Positions 1 through 8,849 of a DNA stretch of 64,000 nt are shown here, piece by piece. The notes under the pieces are model-generated. The model had not been told where the DNA came from. It was given only the letters and a program-made list of their open reading frames with translations, and made no database searches. A program made the position numbers and the translations under genes. How positions within the stretch are numbered: position 1 is the stretch's first letter; the number at the start of each line of letters is the position of its first letter. This stretch comes from Elizabethkingia meningoseptica_A (GTDB lineage: Bacteria > Bacteroidota > Bacteroidia > Flavobacteriales > Weeksellaceae), in contig NZ_JBJDLK010000002.1 of NCBI RefSeq assembly GCF_045762675.1, positions 372,001 to 436,000 of the forward strand, read 5' to 3'.

Positions 1-553
1 TTATGATATATCAGATCTTTATCAGTTAAAATGGATTCAGAATGCCAATCATCAGACGCTGTTAAATATCAATGCAGGATTCGATGAAATAAGTGAAATA
101 ATTAAAAATAAATTCCCGGGAACTGAACTCAGTGTTTGTGATTTTTACAACCCTGAAACACATACCGAAATTTCGATCAAAAGAGCCAGAAAAGCCTATC
201 CGCCATACCCCGGAACAATTACTGTAAAAACCGATAATCTGCCCTTTCCGGACAATCAGTTTGATAAAATAACAGGTATCCTGTCCGTTCATGAAATACG
301 TAATGAAAAAGAAAGAGTTATTTTTTTCCGAGAGCTGCACCGTATCCTGAAACAAGACGGTGAAATCCTTATCACAGAACATTTACGTGATCCGAATAAT
401 TTTTTGGCTTATACTATAGGCTTCTTTCATTTTCATTCTGAAAAAGCCTGGATCAGCACATTTCAGAAATCTGGTTTTAAAATAAAGGAAAAATTCAGAT
501 CCACACCTTTCATCACAACATTTATACTCAAAAAGAATGGAAATTCATTATAA
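1..553 (+). CDS. SAM-dependent methyltransferase, C-terminal part (5' end outside window)
   Basis: The frame starting at base 2 is open from the window edge to the TAA at 551-553 (about 183 residues). It contains a class I methyltransferase core pattern: LPFPDNQFDKITGILSVHE, then a motif like FFRELHRILKQDGEILITE, which matches the post-motif II/III region of Methyltransf_11-type enzymes. The N-terminal SAM-binding GxGxG motif would lie upstream of the window, so substrate cannot be inferred. The stop overlaps the next gene by 17 bp, suggesting translational coupling with the small membrane protein that follows. Confidence 0.8.
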   Translation, partial: YDISDLYQLKWIQNANHQTLLNINAGFDEISEIIKNKFPGTELSVCDFYNPETHTEISIKRARKAYPPYPGTITVKTDNLPFPDNQFDKITGILSVHEIRNEKERVIFFRELHRILKQDGEILITEHLRDPNNFLAYTIGFFHFHSEKAWISTFQKSGFKIKEKFRSTPFITTFILKKNGNSL

Positions 554-941
554 AATAGTCGGCGTTTTACTGATGATCCTTGCGCTCATTCATCTTTCAT
601 TTTCAAAGCGCTTCCACTGGAAAGAAGAACTCCGGGGTTTGAGTTTAATCAACAGACAAATGATGGTCGTTCATACCTTCTTTATTGCACTTACCGTATT
701 TTTAATGGGAGTAATCTGTCTTACGAATACAGAAGCATTAATAACCACACCACTTGGAAAAACCATCAGTTTAGGTTTTGGGATTTTCTGGATCATTCGT
801 TTGGTTTTCCAGTTTTTTGTCTATTCACCGGACTTATGGAAAGGAAAAAGATTTGAAACAATAATTCACATCATCTTCACCCTGCTTTGGATTTATATCA
901 GTTCTGTTTTTCTAATCTGCAGCTTACCTGACTTCATCTGA
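537..941 (+). CDS. small four-helix membrane protein, unknown function
   Basis: 134 residues with about four hydrophobic segments (near residues 6-22, 45-65, 75-95, 108-128) and a basic loop after the first helix (SKRFHWKEELRG). I do not recognise a named family. It starts inside the 3' end of the methyltransferase gene, so the two are probably cotranscribed and coupled. A hairpin at 964-1009 follows. Function unknown; an inner-membrane location is the only safe inference. Confidence 0.75.
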   Translation: MEIHYKIVGVLLMILALIHLSFSKRFHWKEELRGLSLINRQMMVVHTFFIALTVFLMGVICLTNTEALITTPLGKTISLGFGIFWIIRLVFQFFVYSPDLWKGKRFETIIHIIFTLLWIYISSVFLICSLPDFI

Positions 942-963
942 ATCCGGGAAAAATAAAAACGTA

Positions 964-1009
964 ATCACCCTGAACCCCGGCGTTTTTACCTCAGGAAATT
1001 CAGGGTGAT
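964..1009. terminator. bidirectional hairpin between convergent genes
   Basis: An 11-bp stem (ATCACCCTGAA at 964-974 with TTCAGGGTGAT at 999-1009) closes a 24-nt loop and is followed by TCTTTT. It sits between the convergent genes ending at 941 (+) and 1043 (-). Confidence 0.55.
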
Positions 1010-1042
1010 CTTTTAAGTTAGTTTCTCTTCGAAATGCTTTTA

Positions 1043-1531
1043 CTAAAACATAGGATGTGAGTTTGCAGCCTCCTTGGGAACATCCTGATGAACATCCCAG
1101 TGCTCTGCGATTTTACCATCTTTAATACGGAAAATATCGATAGTAGAAGTAAGACTTCCGTCCGGATTTTTATCCTTCAGGTGAATAAATACCAGGTCCC
1201 CCTCCGCAGCAATATGCTGTACATCTATTTTAGTTTTCGGAGCACCTTCAAACCATTTTGCAGAAGCTTCTTTAAAGGCTTTTGCGCTGTCTGCTACCGT
1301 AGGATTATGTTGTATGTATTCCGGGGCAATATACTCGTCAACCGCTGAAAGATCTTTATCCCCGAACATTTTCTGATAAAAATCGACCACCAGCTTTTTG
1401 TTGGCTTCAATCTGACTTTGTGAATCAGTTGCTACAACCTCTTTAGACGGTACATTTTCTTTTTTACTACAAGCTGTAAGAGCAACCCCTCCTATCGCAG
1501 CTAACCCGATAATTAAACTTTTTGTTCTCAT
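1043..1531 (-). CDS. SnoaL-like (NTF2-fold) lipoprotein
   Basis: 162 residues. The N-terminus is a lipoprotein signal peptide ending in a lipobox LTAC (Cys about residue 21), so the protein should be lipid-anchored in the envelope. Residues 45-155 read as a SnoaL/ester-cyclase-like NTF2 fold: FYQKMFGDKDLSAVDEYIA, YIQHNP, then IDIFRIKDGKIAEHWDV, a typical ending of the SnoaL-like family. Such proteins bind or isomerise small hydrophobic molecules; the substrate is not predictable. It is divergent from the Rrf2 regulator and has its own promoter (CAAATGTA on +, i.e. TACATTTG on -, at 1545-1552), giving a 7-nt leader. Shared palindrome at 1563-1583 suggests co-regulation. Confidence 0.8.
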   Translation of the reverse strand: MRTKSLIIGLAAIGGVALTACSKKENVPSKEVVATDSQSQIEANKKLVVDFYQKMFGDKDLSAVDEYIAPEYIQHNPTVADSAKAFKEASAKWFEGAPKTKIDVQHIAAEGDLVFIHLKDKNPDGSLTSTIDIFRIKDGKIAEHWDVHQDVPKEAANSHPMF

Positions 1532-1544
1532 TTCAATTTTTTTT

Positions 1545-1606
1545 CAAATGTATAAAATAATTCTGTAACAAAAAATATTACAGTTTAAAATATTTTATTA
1601 CCTTTG
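1545..1606. promoter_or_regulatory. divergent promoters with shared palindrome (candidate Rrf2 operator)
   Basis: Minus-strand -7 element TACATTTG (1552-1545) serves the SnoaL-like gene; plus-strand -7 element TACCTTTG (1599-1606) serves the Rrf2 gene. Between them lies CTGTAACA-N5-TATTACAG (1563-1583), 8-bp arms with one mismatch, covering the -33 region of both promoters. This is the expected place for an autoregulatory repressor site. Confidence 0.5.
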
Positions 1607-1624
1607 CATCATCATTATAATAAA

Positions 1625-2032
1625 ATGCTCAACAATTTAAGATTTGCAACAGCCATTCATATCCTTATACTTCTTGAAAAAAATCAGGATATATGGATGA
1701 GTTCTGATTATATCGCAGGAAGTATTAATGTTAATCCGGTAGTCGTAAGAAAGGAAATTAAAAACCTGAAAGCACTGGGATACATTCAGAGTAAAGAAGG
1801 AAAAGGCGGTGGTACAAAACTGGCAACCAATGCCGGTAAAATTACACTGGGCGCTATATATAAAAGCGTTAGTGAAGATCAGAAAGGAAAACTAAACTCC
1901 CCTAATCCTGCATGTCCGGTGGGAAGACAGATAAACCAGCATCTCACTAACCTGTATGAAGAAATCAATAAAAAAACTGAAGAAGTTTTAGCACAATACA
2001 CATTAGAAAATTACAGTAAACAATTTAAATAA
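1625..2032 (+). CDS. Rrf2-family transcriptional regulator (YwnA-like)
   Basis: 135 residues from ATG 1625. An upstream in-frame TTG at 1604 lies inside the promoter's -7 box (TACCTTTG, 1599-1606), so 1625 is the supported start (about 12-nt leader). Winged-helix region: SSDYIAGSINVNPVVVRKEI followed by GYIQSKEGKGGGTKLA, the Rrf2 wing. It lacks the three-cysteine Fe-S ligand cluster of IscR and has a single Cys in an NPACPVG motif, as in redox-type YwnA-like Rrf2 proteins (family knowledge). It is 6 bp upstream of an NAD(P)-binding protein gene, the same pairing as ywnA/ywnB-type loci. Thiol or electrophile sensing is inferred. Confidence 0.85.
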   Translation: MLNNLRFATAIHILILLEKNQDIWMSSDYIAGSINVNPVVVRKEIKNLKALGYIQSKEGKGGGTKLATNAGKITLGAIYKSVSEDQKGKLNSPNPACPVGRQINQHLTNLYEEINKKTEEVLAQYTLENYSKQFK

Positions 2033-2038
2033 AACATA

Positions 2039-2686
2039 ATGAAAGTAGCAGTAATAGGAGCCACAGGCTTTGTAGGCTCACATATCGTAAATGAATTAGC
2101 ATCCCGAAACAACGAGGTAACAGCGATTTCCAGAAACACAAACGAACAACAACTTCCTGAAAATGTGAAAACAGCAACAGCTGATGTGAACAACATTGAG
2201 AAACTTGCCGAAGTATTAAAAGGAAATGACGTTGTAATTTCAGCATTCAACGCCGGATGGACGAATCCTAATCTTTATAACGATTTTTTATTAGGCTCAA
2301 AAAGTATTCAGCAGGCCGTAAAAGATGCTGGTGTTAAAAGATTAATCGTTGTAGGCGGAGCCGGCAGCTTGCTAATTGACGGTAAAAAAGTAATTGATGG
2401 TCCGGATTTCCCGGAAGCCTACAAACCTGGCGCACAAGCTGCAAGCGATTATCTGGATATCCTGCGCAACGAGCAGGATTTAGACTGGACATTCTTCAGC
2501 CCGGCTTTGGCTATGAACCCGGGAAATCCTGGGGAGAGAACCGGAAAATACAGAACCGGATTAGACAATCCTGTATTTGATGCTGAAGGTCAATCTTACC
2601 TTTCAGTAGCAGATACAGCAGTTGTTCTTGCAGATGAAGCTGAAAATCCTAAACATATTAAGCAAAGATTTACAGCCGCTTACTAA
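2039..2686 (+). CDS. NAD(P)H-binding atypical SDR (YwnB-like)
   Basis: 215 residues. N-terminal Rossmann motif GATGFVGSHI (residues 7-16) and the pattern VIGATGF identify an atypical short-chain dehydrogenase/NmrA-like NAD(P)-binding protein. DVVISAFNAG and RLIVVGGAGSL are typical of the family. It has no classical YxxxK pair in the expected place, so it could be a reductase or a redox-sensing protein. Six bases after the Rrf2 stop, so cotranscribed with its likely regulator; a T-tailed hairpin at 2708-2738 ends the operon. Confidence 0.85.
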   Translation: MKVAVIGATGFVGSHIVNELASRNNEVTAISRNTNEQQLPENVKTATADVNNIEKLAEVLKGNDVVISAFNAGWTNPNLYNDFLLGSKSIQQAVKDAGVKRLIVVGGAGSLLIDGKKVIDGPDFPEAYKPGAQAASDYLDILRNEQDLDWTFFSPALAMNPGNPGERTGKYRTGLDNPVFDAEGQSYLSVADTAVVLADEAENPKHIKQRFTAAY

Positions 2687-2707
2687 CATTCACTTCATTG
2701 TCAAAAT

Positions 2708-2738
2708 AAAAAAATCCTCAAAATTTGAGGATTTTTTT
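2708..2738 (+). terminator. rho-independent terminator
   Basis: AAATCCTCAAA paired with TTTGAGGATTT followed by a T-run; lies 22 nt after the SDR-like gene. Confidence 0.8.
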
Positions 2739-2819
2739 ATTGATTTTTCGTAACTTAAAAGTTCTAAATATACCGGATCAAATACACAAATAATATTACT
2801 AAACTAAATTTATACGACT

Positions 2820-3362
2820 ATGGACAATGACAACAACCCTGCAAAACTCTGGTTTCTGCCACTACTTACCGGAATTATTTTTATTCTCGTTGGTTTCTGG
2901 ATTTTCAAAACACCAATGGAATCTTACCTTACCCTGTCTATCTTTTTTGCTGTAACCTTTTTAATCAGCGGACTTTTTGAAATTATTCATGCCCTTAGCA
3001 ATACACATCTACGTAACTGGGGCTGGTCGCTCGCAGGCGGTATTATAGATCTGCTATTCGGGATTATTATGCTTTCTTCACCAACATTATCTGCGACCGT
3101 ACTGGCGCTGTATGTCGGTTTCATTATCCTGTTCCGTTCATTTATGAGTATAGGTTTTGCCCTTAACCTCAGAGAGTTTCATTCCAGATCATGGGGAAGC
3201 CCTTTAATTTTCGGAATTCTCGGCGTTATTTTTGCAATACTGATTATCATTAACCCTGCACTCGGAGGACTTACCATCATTTTCTATACAGCCCTTGCAT
3301 TTATTCTTGTAGGGATTTTACAGATTTTGTTTGCTTTTATGATCAAAAAATTAAAAAGATAA
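2820..3362 (+). CDS. HdeD/DUF308-family membrane protein
   Basis: 180 residues with six predicted transmembrane segments in three pairs and short polar loops, the HdeD (acid-resistance membrane protein, DUF308) layout. Characteristic phrases: GIIFILVGFWIF, GLFEIIHAL, GGIIDLLFGIIML, and a final LVGILQILFAF. E. coli HdeD contributes to acid resistance at high cell density; that role is not shown here. Monocistronic, followed by a 12-bp hairpin. A second, shorter relative is at 58029-58601. Confidence 0.8.
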   Translation: MDNDNNPAKLWFLPLLTGIIFILVGFWIFKTPMESYLTLSIFFAVTFLISGLFEIIHALSNTHLRNWGWSLAGGIIDLLFGIIMLSSPTLSATVLALYVGFIILFRSFMSIGFALNLREFHSRSWGSPLIFGILGVIFAILIIINPALGGLTIIFYTALAFILVGILQILFAFMIKKLKR

Positions 3363-3382
3363 AATCCTTTTTTAAAAATAAA

Positions 3383-3415
3383 AAATGAGATGACTTCTAA
3401 GAGGTCATCTCATTT
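3383..3415. terminator. hairpin terminator
   Basis: Perfect 12-bp stem AAATGAGATGAC / GTCATCTCATTT with a 9-nt loop, between the HdeD-like gene (+) and the convergent 3473-3826 gene (-). Serves either direction. Confidence 0.7.
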
Positions 3416-3472
3416 CATTATATAGATTTTGATTTTGGTGTAAAAATAATATTTGACTGTTGTTCAAGCCTG

Positions 3473-3826
3473 TTATACAGAATCTATGCTGTCTATTAAA
3501 GAAGTGAGCCAGCCACAAAAGGCACCGCCACCGGACCATAAACAATTTAGATACAAGACCGGAATAAGAAAAAAAAGCAGAAACGGAATATCTGTAAGTG
3601 CTACTTTATAATCTTTTTTCAATAGCCTGACGATAAAATCTATTATAAAACAAATAAACAGCGTGCTTAATATAAAAATCAACAAAAATGCTATTCCCAA
3701 CCCAACATCAGTAGGATGTTCTTTCTGTTTGTTTTCACGAAATGCTATTCCCGCATATATGTAAAGACCTGCCAAAGGAATAACCGTAATCAGCAAACGT
3801 ATTAAAAAGTGTTTAAGAATTTTCAT
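3473..3826 (-). CDS. hypothetical three-helix membrane protein
   Basis: 117 residues with hydrophobic segments near 10-28, 42-65 and 78-98. No recognised domain. The C-terminus contains a small Gly/Cys-rich stretch (WSGGGAFCGWL). Last gene of a three-gene minus-strand cluster (4607 to 3473; gaps 19 and 39 nt). Confidence 0.6.
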   Translation of the reverse strand: MKILKHFLIRLLITVIPLAGLYIYAGIAFRENKQKEHPTDVGLGIAFLLIFILSTLFICFIIDFIVRLLKKDYKVALTDIPFLLFFLIPVLYLNCLWSGGGAFCGWLTSLIDSIDSV

Positions 3827-3865
3827 ATCTCATTTTCTATTATATCCGGCATAAATAAGTTCTCC

Positions 3866-4048
3866 TTAAATAAACTGCTTTCCTACAATAATACCGTATA
3901 ATGCAACCAGAAAAAGAACCGCGACAACCAATAAAGTAATAGGTTTGTATCGGAATTCTATTCCCTTTTTTACGGCATACTTATAATAAAAAAATGTTCC
4001 TGCCAGGTACAATCCGGTAAATATCAGAATCAAATAATTAACGCTCAT
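3866..4048 (-). CDS. hypothetical 60-residue membrane protein
   Basis: Two transmembrane segments (about residues 4-24 and 38-57) separated by a basic loop KYAVKKGIEFRYK. No known family. Position 19 nt after the OB-like membrane protein gene argues that it is a real operon member rather than a chance ORF. Confidence 0.55.
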   Translation of the reverse strand: MSVNYLILIFTGLYLAGTFFYYKYAVKKGIEFRYKPITLLVVAVLFLVALYGIIVGKQFI

Positions 4049-4067
4049 CTTTTGTATTTACTGGTAA

Positions 4068-4607
4068 TTAATATTTCTGTACAACAACATCTGTAATTTC
4101 ATAACTATAATCCTGTCCTTCATCCTTCATCGTTTCTTTGCCCGTCTTATAGTCTTTCACCAGAGATTCTTTTTTCTCATCTTTATGCGGATAAACAATG
4201 CGCCCTGTAATTTTTACCTTATCCGATGTTTTTAATTTATTACCATCTTTATCAAAGATAATAACATCAGACTGCTCAAATTTTCTGTCTCCGAAAACAT
4301 TAATCAATACAGAATTTTTACCCTCGCCATAATTCATACGTATTCCGTTGATCACTTTATTACCCGTCTGAATGACTGCAAAATCATTATACACTTCAAA
4401 CTCCATAGAAATAGTATTTCCGGTTCTTGCAAGAAATGGTGCTTTAAACTGTCCTACCAGCTCTATCATCTGATGATCATAAGTATAACTGCTTTCTATT
4501 TCTTTGGAAAGTTTTACACTTTTGTTATTGTAAAACACTACAAGAAGCACAAATACAACAATTGCTGCAGGAATTACGACATTTTTAATGGTTTTAAATA
4601 CTTTCAA
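4068..4607 (-). CDS. membrane-anchored protein with possible OB-fold domain
   Basis: 179 residues: one N-terminal transmembrane anchor (about 10-27) and a soluble extracytoplasmic domain rich in beta strands (MIELVGQFKAPF, SVLINVFGD, KVKITGRIVY). The order of strands resembles small OB-like lipoproteins, but this is a weak structural guess. First gene of the 4607-3473 cluster. Function unknown. Confidence 0.55.
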   Translation of the reverse strand: MKVFKTIKNVVIPAAIVVFVLLVVFYNNKSVKLSKEIESSYTYDHQMIELVGQFKAPFLARTGNTISMEFEVYNDFAVIQTGNKVINGIRMNYGEGKNSVLINVFGDRKFEQSDVIIFDKDGNKLKTSDKVKITGRIVYPHKDEKKESLVKDYKTGKETMKDEGQDYSYEITDVVVQKY

Positions 4608-4891
4608 TTTGGCTATAAATTTATATTGGTAATTTACTATAATACCCTTGTTTCAATGATTTTTGCAACCTTAAGATTGCTTCGTACAGATCTCATAAAT
4701 CACTGTAAGACCGGATAAAAGTACACAAGAAGATCCTTTATTTATACAATCATTTACAATCCGTACAATAACATTTACAATTCGCAACACTCTTTTTTAA
4801 CTTTATAAAATCATTAACCGGCTTCTGCTATGCTCAATTTTTATTTTAATTGCTTAACTTAAAACAATGAAAAACTAAACTAATTAACACT

Positions 4892-6586
4892 ATGAAGGAG
4901 ACTTTCTTACAAGTAAAAAAACGAATTGAAGAAGAAGACTTCAACGCCTTACACGAAATTAAATACACCAAACCTGCAACATTCAACTGGGTAAAAGAAA
5001 TTTTTGAAGCTATACATATAAAAGAAAGAGCTGAAAAAACAGCATTGCTATGGACCGACGGACTGCAAACAAAAGAATACAGTTTTCAGACACTGAGCAA
5101 CGAATGTAATCAGCTGCTTAACTTTCTCCGGAACAAAGGAATACAGCAACACGATGTGGTTCTGACACAAATGATGCTGGAACCTGTTACCTGGACAAGT
5201 ATACTATCCGTAATAAAAGGCGGATTGCAACTCATTCCGGCAGCTGGAATTTTGGGAACAAAAGATATTGCTTACCGGTTTGAAAAAACACTCCCCGCAG
5301 TAGTTTTTGCCAATGAAGACAACGCTTATAAAACCGATGAAGCCGAAAAACTGACAGGAAAACAGATCAAAGTAAAAATTCTGGTGGATGGTACGCGCGA
5401 CGGCTGGTATTCCCTGGACGATATTGCACAGGAAAGCACTGAGGCCGAAGCAGCAGAAACCCATCCGGATGATACTTTATTTATGTTTTTCACATCCGGA
5501 ACAACAGGACTCCCGAAAATCGTTTGCCATACCCAGTTAAGTCAACCTTTTGGTCATCTTACTACTGCATCGTGGATCGGTTTAAAAGAAAGTGATATTC
5601 ATTATAATATTTCACAACCCGGCTGGGCAAAATTTTCATGGAGCAGCTTCTTTGCCCCCTGGAATATCGGAGCAACAATTTTCGCATACCATACAACCGA
5701 ACGCTTTAATCCCGCGAAAACACTTGAGCAGATACAACAGCACAAAATAACCACACTTTGTGCACCTCCCACCGTCCTCCGTTTACTGATAAATGAAGAC
5801 CTTACATCCTACAAATTCAGTCTTCGCCAGTGTGTGGCGGCAGGAGAACCTCTAAACCCTGAAGTTATTGAACAATGGAAAGAGGGTACCGGAATTATTA
5901 TCCGGGACGGATTCGGGCAGACAGAAAGCAGCTGCATTATTGCCAACCTTCCGGGGACGAACATAAAATTCGGTTCAATGGGAAAGCCTACTTTCCAGTA
6001 CGAGGTTGTAATAGCAGATGAAAAAGGAGCCGAACAACCACTTCATGAAGAAGGAAACATTTGTATAAGAATGAACAAAGGTGATATGAATGGAATTTTC
6101 AAAGGTTACTTATACGCAAAAGACAAAGAAGCACAAGTGTTCAAACACGGACTTTATTATACAGGCGATAAAGCTTACAAGGATGAAGATGGCTACATCT
6201 GGTTTATAGGCCGCGATGACGATGTGATCAAAGCTTCGGATTATCGCATCGGCCCGTTTGAAGTGGAAAGTGTTCTTATAGAACATGAAGCCGTACTGGA
6301 AAGTGCCGTAGTAGGTTCTCCCCATCCGGTAAAAGGATTTGAAGTAAAAGCCTTTATTATTTTGCAGACCGGCTTTACAGCATCCTCAAAGCTTGCGGAA
6401 ACGCTTTTCAGTTATTCCCGTGAACATCTGGCTCCGTATAAAATTCCACGGATTATAGAATTTGTACATGAACTGCCCAAAACCATCAGCGGGAAAATAC
6501 GCCGGGTAGAATTAAGAGCCAGAGAAGCTGAAAACAAAGCAAAAAATATTACTCCGGAGCAGGAATATACCTATCAAAAAAAATAA
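4892..6586 (+). CDS. acyl-CoA synthetase, medium-chain/acetyl type (AMP-binding)
   Basis: 564 residues, usual length for ACSM-type acyl-CoA ligases. It carries the adenylate-forming motifs: phosphate loop MFFTSGTTGLPKIVCH (about 195-210), DGFGQTE (about 346), YTGDKAYKDEDGYIWFIGRDDDVIK (A7/A8 hinge, about 420-445, split here by DED), and the C-terminal catalytic Lys region PKTISGKIRR. It should activate a carboxylate with ATP and CoA. Chain-length preference is not readable from the sequence. Monocistronic; terminator at 6711-6745. Confidence 0.88.
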   Translation: MKETFLQVKKRIEEEDFNALHEIKYTKPATFNWVKEIFEAIHIKERAEKTALLWTDGLQTKEYSFQTLSNECNQLLNFLRNKGIQQHDVVLTQMMLEPVTWTSILSVIKGGLQLIPAAGILGTKDIAYRFEKTLPAVVFANEDNAYKTDEAEKLTGKQIKVKILVDGTRDGWYSLDDIAQESTEAEAAETHPDDTLFMFFTSGTTGLPKIVCHTQLSQPFGHLTTASWIGLKESDIHYNISQPGWAKFSWSSFFAPWNIGATIFAYHTTERFNPAKTLEQIQQHKITTLCAPPTVLRLLINEDLTSYKFSLRQCVAAGEPLNPEVIEQWKEGTGIIIRDGFGQTESSCIIANLPGTNIKFGSMGKPTFQYEVVIADEKGAEQPLHEEGNICIRMNKGDMNGIFKGYLYAKDKEAQVFKHGLYYTGDKAYKDEDGYIWFIGRDDDVIKASDYRIGPFEVESVLIEHEAVLESAVVGSPHPVKGFEVKAFIILQTGFTASSKLAETLFSYSREHLAPYKIPRIIEFVHELPKTISGKIRRVELRAREAENKAKNITPEQEYTYQKK

Positions 6587-6710
6587 AACAGGAATATTTC
6601 ACCTGCATTTCAAAAATTACACCTGTAATCTCCTGCAATTTATCTCATTAGCAGTCATCAGCATCTAATCACCCTACTGTCTTTATAACAATGGGTACTT
6701 TATACGATAT

Positions 6711-6745
6711 AAAAACACTCCTTAAACCCCATAAGGCGTGTTTTT
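6711..6745 (+). terminator. rho-independent terminator
   Basis: AAAAACAC-T-CCTTA pairs with TAAGG-C-GTGTTTTT, with T-rich tail; 124 nt after the acyl-CoA synthetase stop. Nothing else was seen in 6587-6780. Confidence 0.7.
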
Positions 6746-6790
6746 ATAATATTATTCATAAAAATTTAACATGAAAAATGAAAAAAAATG

Positions 6791-6861
6791 ATTTGACAAT
6801 TTTGTTAAACAAAAAATTCGAAGTAATTTTGTCGACTAAAATGTCAAACAATAATGTCAAC
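6791..6861 (+). promoter_or_regulatory. efflux operon promoter with candidate TetR operator
   Basis: A full Bacteroidota promoter: -33 TTG (6801-6803), 19-nt spacer, -7 TAATTTTG (6823-6830), predicted start near 6837. A palindrome TTGTT-A-AACAA (6801-6811) lies on the -33 element. TGTCAA occurs at 6842 and 6855, the second across the start codon, and in inverted form (TTGACA) at 6792. These are the likely sites of the encoded TetR repressor. Confidence 0.55.
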
Positions 6862-7456
6862 TGAAGTAAAGAAAGAAGATACCGAAGAGTTGATTAAACA
6901 AACTGCGAAACAACTGTTCTTCGGAGAGGGACGCTTTAAAGCAACCACTCAGGAAATAGCAGATGCAGCAGGAGTCAACAGAACTTCGATCAATTATTAT
7001 TTTAGATCACGAGACAATCTTTTCAATATTGTCTTTGAAGAAGCGATGGAACAGATGAATCAGAATCACAATGCAATTCTTTTATCTGATTTGCCTTTTA
7101 AGGAAAAACTGGGAAGCTGGCTGGAAGATGAGCTGGCATCTGCAATACAATACCCTTTTCTTGAAATTTATATTGTAACCCAAATAGCATCTAATAAAGG
7201 TAAAAGCATAAAAGATGAAGAGCATATAGAAGCCATAACCAATGTTTTGGAGAAAGAGTTAACAGCAGAAATAGAAAAAGGAACCATCAGACCCATATCT
7301 ACCATTCAGTTTATGCTGAATATTGCTTCTCTCGTATCATTCCCTACCTGCATGCGCCCTTTGGTGCAGGAATCCTTCAAATTAAATGATGGCGATTTCG
7401 AGCAGATTCTTAAAGAAAGAAAGCAGGTTATATTAGACACCATATTTATTAAATAA
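6854..7456 (+). CDS. TetR/AcrR-family regulator of RND efflux operon
   Basis: 200 residues. Residues about 8-58 form the TetR_N helix-turn-helix: TTQEIADAAGVNRTSINYYF followed by RSRDNLF, the canonical recognition-helix pattern. The C-terminal ligand domain is divergent, as usual. It heads a four-gene operon with OMF, MFP and RND genes (gap 22 nt), so autoregulation and efflux control are inferred. The upstream ATG at 6841 runs into a stop, fixing the start at 6854. Confidence 0.88.
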   Translation: MSTEVKKEDTEELIKQTAKQLFFGEGRFKATTQEIADAAGVNRTSINYYFRSRDNLFNIVFEEAMEQMNQNHNAILLSDLPFKEKLGSWLEDELASAIQYPFLEIYIVTQIASNKGKSIKDEEHIEAITNVLEKELTAEIEKGTIRPISTIQFMLNIASLVSFPTCMRPLVQESFKLNDGDFEQILKERKQVILDTIFIK

Positions 7457-7478
7457 GATTAAGATAATAAACTAAAAT

Positions 7479-8825
7479 ATGAACAGAAAAATTAATGTAC
7501 GTATTGCCTCATTCTTACTCATGCTGGGTGCTTTTCAAGTCAACGCACAGCAAACAGTAAGTCTGAAAAATGCCATACAATATGCATTACAAAATAAAGC
7601 TGATGCTGTTAAAGCACAATTAAACATCCGTAATTCCGATTACCAGATTGCTGAAGCAAAAGCGGGGGCATTACCTACTTTAACAGGAACAGGAGCTCTG
7701 AATTATAACCCTATTCTTCAGAAAACTCCGCTACCCGGAGATCTTATCGGCCAGCCGGGAACAGTTGTAATGGTTCCATTCGGACAAAAATGGAATTCTA
7801 ATATTGGTGTAAGTCTTCAGCAGGCACTTTTTAATCAGCAGGTATTTGTTGGTCTAAAAGCTGCCAAGACAACAAAAGAATTTTATCAGATTAACAAACA
7901 GCTGACAGAAGAACAAATCATTGAAAAGGTATCTACAGCATATTATCAGGTATTTTCTCAGCAGCAAAAACTTGAAGCTGTTGAAAGCAGTTATGAAAGT
8001 ACACTAAAAGCAAGAAATATTATCAAAAGCCTTTTTGATAACGGATTGGCTAAGAAAGTAGACCTGGATCGTACCAATGTAAACCTTACCAACCTGGAAA
8101 CGAACCGCTCTCAGCTTAAAAATGCAGTAACCCTTCAGGAGAATGCACTAAAGTTCTATATGGGTATGCCGATTGAAGAACCTATTTCTCTGGTAAAAGA
8201 TGATGTACAGATAGACCCTCAGCTACTTACTGATCAGATCAATACTGATAACAGAACTGAAGTAAAAGTATTGGAGAAAAGAAAACAACTGCTTCAGTAC
8301 AATGTAGAAGCTACAAAAGCAGCATACTACCCTACTCTTTCTTTGATCGGAAATTATGCATGGCAGGGATTTGGTCCTAAGTTCCCTATTGGTCCCGGAA
8401 AAAGCCAGGGGGTGTACTGGTCCGATTATGCTTCAGTAGGTTTATCTCTAAACATTCCTATTTTCAATGGTTTCCTTACAAAATCCAAAGTAGATCAGGC
8501 AAAAATTCAGCTGGAAACTCTTGAACAGGATCTGAAAGATACCAAGCTGAATATGAGCATGGAATATCGTAATGCTAAAGCACAAATGGAAAACAGTCTG
8601 GATGCTATAAAAAATCAGACTGCCAACATGGAACTTGCGCAAACCGTATTGGACAATACCCGCAGCAACTACCAGTATGGTCTGGCAACATTAACAGAAT
8701 TACTGGATGCTGAAAATGCCTTGGTACAGGCTAAAAATAATTACTCCAATTCTCTTTACGATTACAAAATCGCGGAGGTACAGATGTATAAAGCAAAAGG
8801 AGAACTGTCAAATTTAACAAAATAA
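7479..8825 (+). CDS. TolC-family outer membrane efflux protein
   Basis: 448 residues with an N-terminal signal peptide cleaved near VNAQ (about residue 24). Two OEP repeats with long alpha-helical, Gln/Asn-rich stretches and the family pattern SIVNAL-like KAAYYPTLSL (about 285) and NYQYGLATLTELLDAENAL near the end, typical of TolC-type proteins. It should form the outer-membrane channel of the tripartite pump encoded here. Gap to the adaptor gene 24 nt. Confidence 0.9.
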   Translation: MNRKINVRIASFLLMLGAFQVNAQQTVSLKNAIQYALQNKADAVKAQLNIRNSDYQIAEAKAGALPTLTGTGALNYNPILQKTPLPGDLIGQPGTVVMVPFGQKWNSNIGVSLQQALFNQQVFVGLKAAKTTKEFYQINKQLTEEQIIEKVSTAYYQVFSQQQKLEAVESSYESTLKARNIIKSLFDNGLAKKVDLDRTNVNLTNLETNRSQLKNAVTLQENALKFYMGMPIEEPISLVKDDVQIDPQLLTDQINTDNRTEVKVLEKRKQLLQYNVEATKAAYYPTLSLIGNYAWQGFGPKFPIGPGKSQGVYWSDYASVGLSLNIPIFNGFLTKSKVDQAKIQLETLEQDLKDTKLNMSMEYRNAKAQMENSLDAIKNQTANMELAQTVLDNTRSNYQYGLATLTELLDAENALVQAKNNYSNSLYDYKIAEVQMYKAKGELSNLTK

Positions 8826-8849
8826 TAAACGATTAAATATATTAACAAA

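Noticed and set aside
1604..1624. Longer N-terminus (HHHYNK) for the Rrf2 protein from TTG 1604
   Set aside because: The TTG is inside the -7 box TACCTTTG, upstream of the predicted transcript start.
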